Part shown: one piece after another, positions 60,207-64,000 of the stretch
Layout of the letters: each line of letters opens with the position of its first letter
How positions within the stretch are numbered: the first letter of the stretch is position 1
Notes under the pieces: model-generated
The model's database searches: none
What the model saw: the letters and a program-made list of their open reading frames with translations, nothing else
Told to the model about the DNA's origin: nothing
NCBI GenBank assembly: GCA_958496175.1
Contig: OY292274.1
Coordinates: forward strand, 43,906,630 to 43,970,629
Reading direction: 5' to 3'
From: Sisyra terminalis
Taxonomy: Eukaryota; Arthropoda; Insecta; Neuroptera; Sisyridae
DNA: 64,000 bases
Position numbers and translations under genes: made by a program

Positions 60207-61255
60207 AAGTGTCCGTTATTTCCCAAATTGATTTTTTTACAGCGATCGCCCTCTGGATTTTTAGTTTAAGATATAAAAAAAATATCCAATACAATTAAGC
60301 TCTTAATTTCTTGATTAAACCGTGCCGGAATCATGTTACTTTTACCATTTAAATAACATGGGATTATTTGACTTTTTAATTTTAATTTTTTTTTCCCAGA
60401 AACAAATGAATGAAAAGATTTAAGGTCAAATTATTCTGACGTAAAATTTAACGCTCTACAAAAAATATCTCTTATCAATTTTCGATTAAATCACTCCATT
60501 AAAAGTTATTCAACATTTAACTTGAATTAATTTGTTTAGTTTGAGTTTGTAATTTATTCAACATTTAATTTGTTGATTACAAGTTCTAAAAAATTTCTCA
60601 TAGATGACGTCAGGTGAAATGGTAAAAATTCGAATAATAATTGAACTTTTGTCGATAGTCTCATTAATTAGTATGAAATTCACTTCGTAGGTACAAAATA
60701 TTGATTAAAGTACGAAAATTTATCCTGGATAAATTGAATTTCACGACTATAGCGAATTCGGATCTTATGTCACCGGTTTTAATTGTCAAAAAATGATTTT
60801 TTGTTTGTTTAATTTTCTGTTCAAGCCATAAAATTAACACAAATAATCACTGGCGCTCTAATGATAATAATTTTTATCTTCTCTTCCAATGATTTTATAG
60901 TTAAAAAAAATAAAAATGAGAAGATTTTTATTAGGCACAAGTTAAATGTTGAATAACTTTTAATAGAGTGATTTAATCGAAAATTTATAAGAGACCTTTT
61001 TTGTAGAGCGTTAAATTTTACGTCAGAATAATTTGACCTTAAATCTTTTTATTCATTTGTTTCTGGGAAAAAAAATTAAAAGTAAAAAGTCAAATAATCC
61101 CATGTTATTTAAATGGTAAAAGTAACATGATTCCGGCACGGTTTAATCAAGAAATTAAGAGCTTAATTGTATTGGATAATTTTTTTTATATCTTAAACTA
61201 AAAATCCAGAGGGCGATCGCTGTAAAAAAATCAATTTGGGAAATAACAGACACCC
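60207..61255. mobile_element. 1.05-kb foldback element with 318-bp inverted arms
   Basis: The left arm (60207-60524) and right arm (60938-61255) are inverted copies of about 95 percent identity by eye. The outer tips are AAGTGTCCGTTATTTCCC and GGGAAATAACAGACACCC, flanked by TA on each side (60205-60206 and 61256-61257). Arms include CAGCGATCGCCCTCTGG, CCGTGCCGGAATCATG, GACGTAAAATTTAACGCTC and TAAAAGTTATTCAACA. The 413-bp centre has no long frame. Long arms plus TA target suggest a Tc1/mariner-type foldback MITE. It cannot encode transposase. Confidence 0.88.
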
Positions 61256-61284
61256 TACTGTGTATACATACACTATGCAAAAAA

Positions 61285-61561
61285 GCCAATTTGGTTCAAG
61301 TTCCTTTTAGATCGGTCAATATCTGGCAACGTTGCATTTTCTACTTTCTTTTTAATCTGATTTGCGAGTTAATCAAGCAATAATGAAAATTTACCTACAA
61401 AAGAGCAAACTATACTATATTAGATTTAAATTAACAAAAAAATGTGAATTAAATTAAAAACAAAGAAAAATTTAACGTTGCCAGACTTCTAGAGAAGTCT
61501 CAATAAGTATTCGATCTATACTTATTAAGAAAACATAAATGTTAACTTGGACAAAATTGGC
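61285..61561. mobile_element. Palindromic MITE, GGCTCAAGT family, diverged copy 2
   Basis: GCCAATTTGGTTCAAG at the left and CTTGGACAAAATTGGC at the right are inverted, and TCTGGCAACGTTGCATTTTC is inverted as AAATTTAACGTTGCCAGA. It shares TCTGGCAACGTTGCATTTTC and the TTTTTAAT segment with copy 1 at 55647-55871 but is longer and more diverged. A 16-base AGACTTCT/AGAAGTCT palindrome sits in the right arm. Confidence 0.7.
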
Positions 61562-62540
61562 ATTCTTTACAAAAAAAAAAAAAATACTTTTATTTACAAT
61601 TAAAAATTCATGTTTACAAATATGATATGTAATTGTTACTTTATCTACAAACTTACAAAAACATTTTTATTGGAGCAATTTTAAATTTTTATGAAAATAA
61701 AATATTATTCAATTTTTACTTCACGGGTTAAATTTATTATGAAACATTACAACTAATTGCATCATTGTTCAAAGTATTTTTCAGTCATCTTAAGTCTTTG
61801 GTCTTCTATGATGAAATCTCGAAATTTTACAACTAAAATTAAAAAATAAACAAGTTATTTTTTTAATTTTTCTGTCATATCCAATATTTTATTCAAATCA
61901 TTGTACGATAACGATGGGTCCAAGATAAAATATAAAAAAATAGTAACTTAAAAAAATTTCCATGAACTTTAAGTTCAAAAATCAAGCAACTAACATTTCA
62001 GTTTTCGAATCCAGTATCTAGTTCTAGTTACTTTTTTTTGTCTTTAGTGTGATTTAATCATTTTATATTTTACTATAACATGTCGTCTTATAGTCTTATT
62101 CAAATTGAATTCAAACTCTTTTCAAATTTCAACTAACTATTTATAATTAATTTCAAACATAAATATTTAGTGAAAATTCATCAATCATTCATAACCTTCA
62201 TTGAAAAGATTTAGGCCTAAAGCATTGTTACGGTCACGGTCAATGGTCATGACGTAAATATACATACATGCATATATTCTTTTGGAAAGTACATATATAG
62301 CAAAGTTCACAAGTTACAAAAACATTCATCTAATTAATCAATTGGGCTTTTGAAATCAACTGAGTTTTTTCAGTGTAAAGAAGAAATGTATTTCTATCAT
62401 GTCTAAATAAAAAGGAAAATATACGGTTTCAAATATTTGTTAAAACGAAACAAAGGCATAAATACCAAAACCAGAAATTATTTAGTTCTAATATAATAAT
62501 ATTCGTTCATTGTACAAGTAATCACTCCTTATTGATCCTT
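61562..62540. other. Non-genic stretch
   Basis: A poly(A) run near 61571-61583 abuts the MITE. Nothing else is supported. Confidence 0.45.
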
Positions 62541-62739
62541 AAGCAGGCCATTCACGCTTCGACTTGCAGTCCAACTAGCGGTCCGACTTTCGAAGTTGTA
62601 TCTAAAGTCGGACCGTAAATGGTGCTGTTGGAGGTTGGATGTCTTGTTAGACAAGTCAGATCATTTAGGCGATCCAATTAGAAGATCCAACTAGTAATTC
62701 GACTAGTTGGACTGCAAGTCGGAGCGTAATGGCCTGCTT
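62541..62739. mobile_element. Palindromic MITE, GCAGGCCATTCACGC family, full copy
   Basis: The left arm AAGCAGGCCATTCACGC then TTCGACTTGCAGTCCAACTA is inverted as TAGTTGGACTGCAAGTCGGA then GCGTAATGGCCTGCTT. A second internal palindrome, GGTCCGACTTT / AAAGTCGGACC, lies in the left half. TTAA precedes GCAGGCC, as in the copy at 37687; the right flank is TTTT(GA), so a TTAA duplication is only half preserved. It is non-coding, about 200 bp, with piggyBac-like target preference. Confidence 0.8.
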
Positions 62740-63164
62740 TTGAAGGATTGGGATCTACGCCAATTGTTTGTTGCTCGTTTACACCGCATAAAAGTATATG
62801 ATGATTAATTGTAAGTTGTTTATTTGGTGTCAAAAATTCATTGAAGAAAACTTTTAGTTTGAAAAAAAAACACAATGACAATTGACGAAAAATTAAAATT
62901 TATTCAAATATCAAAGCAGATCAAAGCGGCAAAAATGTGATTTTTGAATGCGTAAAAATTACACATGAATTGCAAAAAATTTTGTTTTACATAATTGATT
63001 CAATTGAATTTAATTTAATTTTTAAATCATATTTGGCACAAGGGCCAACAATTGAATTAATGAAATTAGTGCATAATCACGACCTTTTTCTTTTATATTA
63101 GATACACAAGATTTAAAAGAGTGAGTTGAATTTTAATGTAGATACTAGAATTTAAAGTTATTTA
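62740..63164. other. Non-genic stretch
   Basis: The 67-codon minus frame 62678-62881 overlaps the MITE and is not a gene. Nothing else was found. Confidence 0.4.
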
Positions 63165-63261
63165 ACTTTTTACTATACCAATATTCTTGACTTTTGATAA
63201 AAACAGGGGGCGACGAATTTTCGATCGACCAAGGACGACAAAAATCCACGCTACGCCACTG
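63165..63261 (+). mobile_element. CAGTAGCGTAGCGTG-family fragment, right end
   Basis: GACTTTTGATAAAAAC, GGGGGCGACGAATTTTCGATC and CCACGCTACGCCACTG match 50855-50941 (GACTTTTCACC, GGCGAATTTCCTATCGG, CACGCTAAGCCACTG). The left part is absent. Confidence 0.65.
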
Positions 63262-63396
63262 ATAGATATTGATAACTAATAAAAGTGGGTATCGACTCAT
63301 CTGTTGGAAATATCCCATTGGAATGTGGTATCTGGGTCAAAAAAATCGACTATTTCTGTTTAAATTATATCAAAAATATTATCCAGGACAACAAAA

Positions 63397-64000
63397 GAAA
63401 GATGTGAAATTTTGAGCCGCTATTATTCAAATTAAGTGGTCTATAATCGTAATTTCCCATTTACTGTAATGTTCCAAAGCGCATTTTTTTCGAAAAACTT
63501 TTGAACCATTAGATTAAAAGAATTAAACAATATATATTCTTAAGAGAAATTAAATGCTCTACAAAAAAGGTCTCTAAGCAGTTTTTGATAAATTTGCTTA
63601 TCTCAAAGCTATTCAAGACCAATTGTTTAACTTTGAATGAAGTAAATATGTTAAAAAATGCTACAAGGTCATTTTTGTAGAACATTTTTTTCAAGAAAAA
63701 CTACTCTAAATAATAAATCGTTTATAGATTACAAAATTCCAAAGTGAAAAAATCAAATTGGAAAAATTGATCAATGTTCAAGACTCAATTATACGGAAAC
63801 AATAGGCTTAACTAAAATTTAAAACTAAATATTTTTTGTAGAACATTCAATTTACTTCAAGAATAAATTTTGTTCAATTTTTTTAGTAAGATGGTTCAAA
63901 AAATTTGAGAAAAAAATGCGCTTTTGATTGAAAAATCGAAATTTGCTACGATACACCTCTAAATATTAAATATTTAGGGCTCAAAATTTCACAATATTTG
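63397..64000. mobile_element. Second long-arm foldback element, cut by window end
   Basis: 63397-63570 (GTGAAATTTTGAGCC, AAAGCGCATTTTTTTC, TTTTGAACCAT, TCTACAAAAAA in order) recurs inverted at about 63825-63997. The motif TCTACAAAAAa..TCTCT..., with TTTTTGATAAAT and GCTATTCAA, also resembles 60465-60515 of the 60207 element, so the two are probably related. The outer right end is beyond base 64000 and the outer left tip was not located. The 61-codon minus frame 63509-63694 is a by-product. Confidence 0.65.

Noticed and set aside
1..64000. CRISPR array, prophage or bacterial operon
   Set aside because: No regularly spaced direct repeats and no prokaryotic gene density or ribosome-binding sites. 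The transposon content is eukaryotic.

Overview
This window reads as a eukaryotic, almost certainly insect (arthropod) nuclear intergenic or intronic region. It is strongly A+T-rich (about three quarters by eye). Open frames are short and scattered, with no operons, ribosome-binding sites or bacterial-type gene packing. Transposon relics typical of insect genomes are present: hAT, Tc1/mariner, Jockey- and RTE-like LINEs, a tRNA-derived SINE and many palindromic MITEs. The insect order cannot be fixed from the sequence. No complete protein-coding gene, rRNA, functional tRNA or CRISPR array was found.

Layout. 0-3 kb holds two hAT elements, each with a perfect 8-bp target-site duplication; the second contains a decayed Tc1-like transposase tail. 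5-9 kb has a small MITE, a SINE and a nested hAT remnant. 11-14 kb has a GC-raised block, a second SINE and the first copy of a GGTATTTTC-ended MITE. 15.8-16.6 kb is a LINE reverse-transcriptase relic next to a hAT-like repeat. 19.7-23.5 kb has a TIR MITE, a LINE fragment and another hAT-like repeat. 24-29.5 kb has candidate conserved non-coding blocks and a diverged tandem duplication in which one unit carries a hAT insertion and the other keeps the empty site. 30.7-39.4 kb has LINE RNase H and RT fragments, a SINE, a LINE 3' end, a truncated TTAA-targeted MITE and a mariner 3' end. 40-46 kb has further hAT-like pieces and a broken DDE transposase. 46.8-54.2 kb has GC-raised blocks, a plausible terminal coding exon on the minus strand (48833-49030), a palindromic MITE, an RTE-like LINE 3' portion and the second GGTATTTTC MITE. 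55-64 kb is rich in inverted-repeat elements: a MITE pair, a 1.05-kb foldback element with 318-bp arms, a palindromic MITE and a second long foldback cut by the window end. It also holds a GC-raised block at 57.3-57.86 kb that resembles a 5'-UTR or promoter on the minus strand.

The parts do not form a pathway. The window records repeated transposon invasion of a gene-poor stretch, with islands of less A+T-rich DNA that may be regulatory. The most useful novel content is the set of short non-autonomous families whose ends and target sites can be defined from copies within the window, plus the unidentified exon candidate. All identifications are from reading the sequence; no database search was run.
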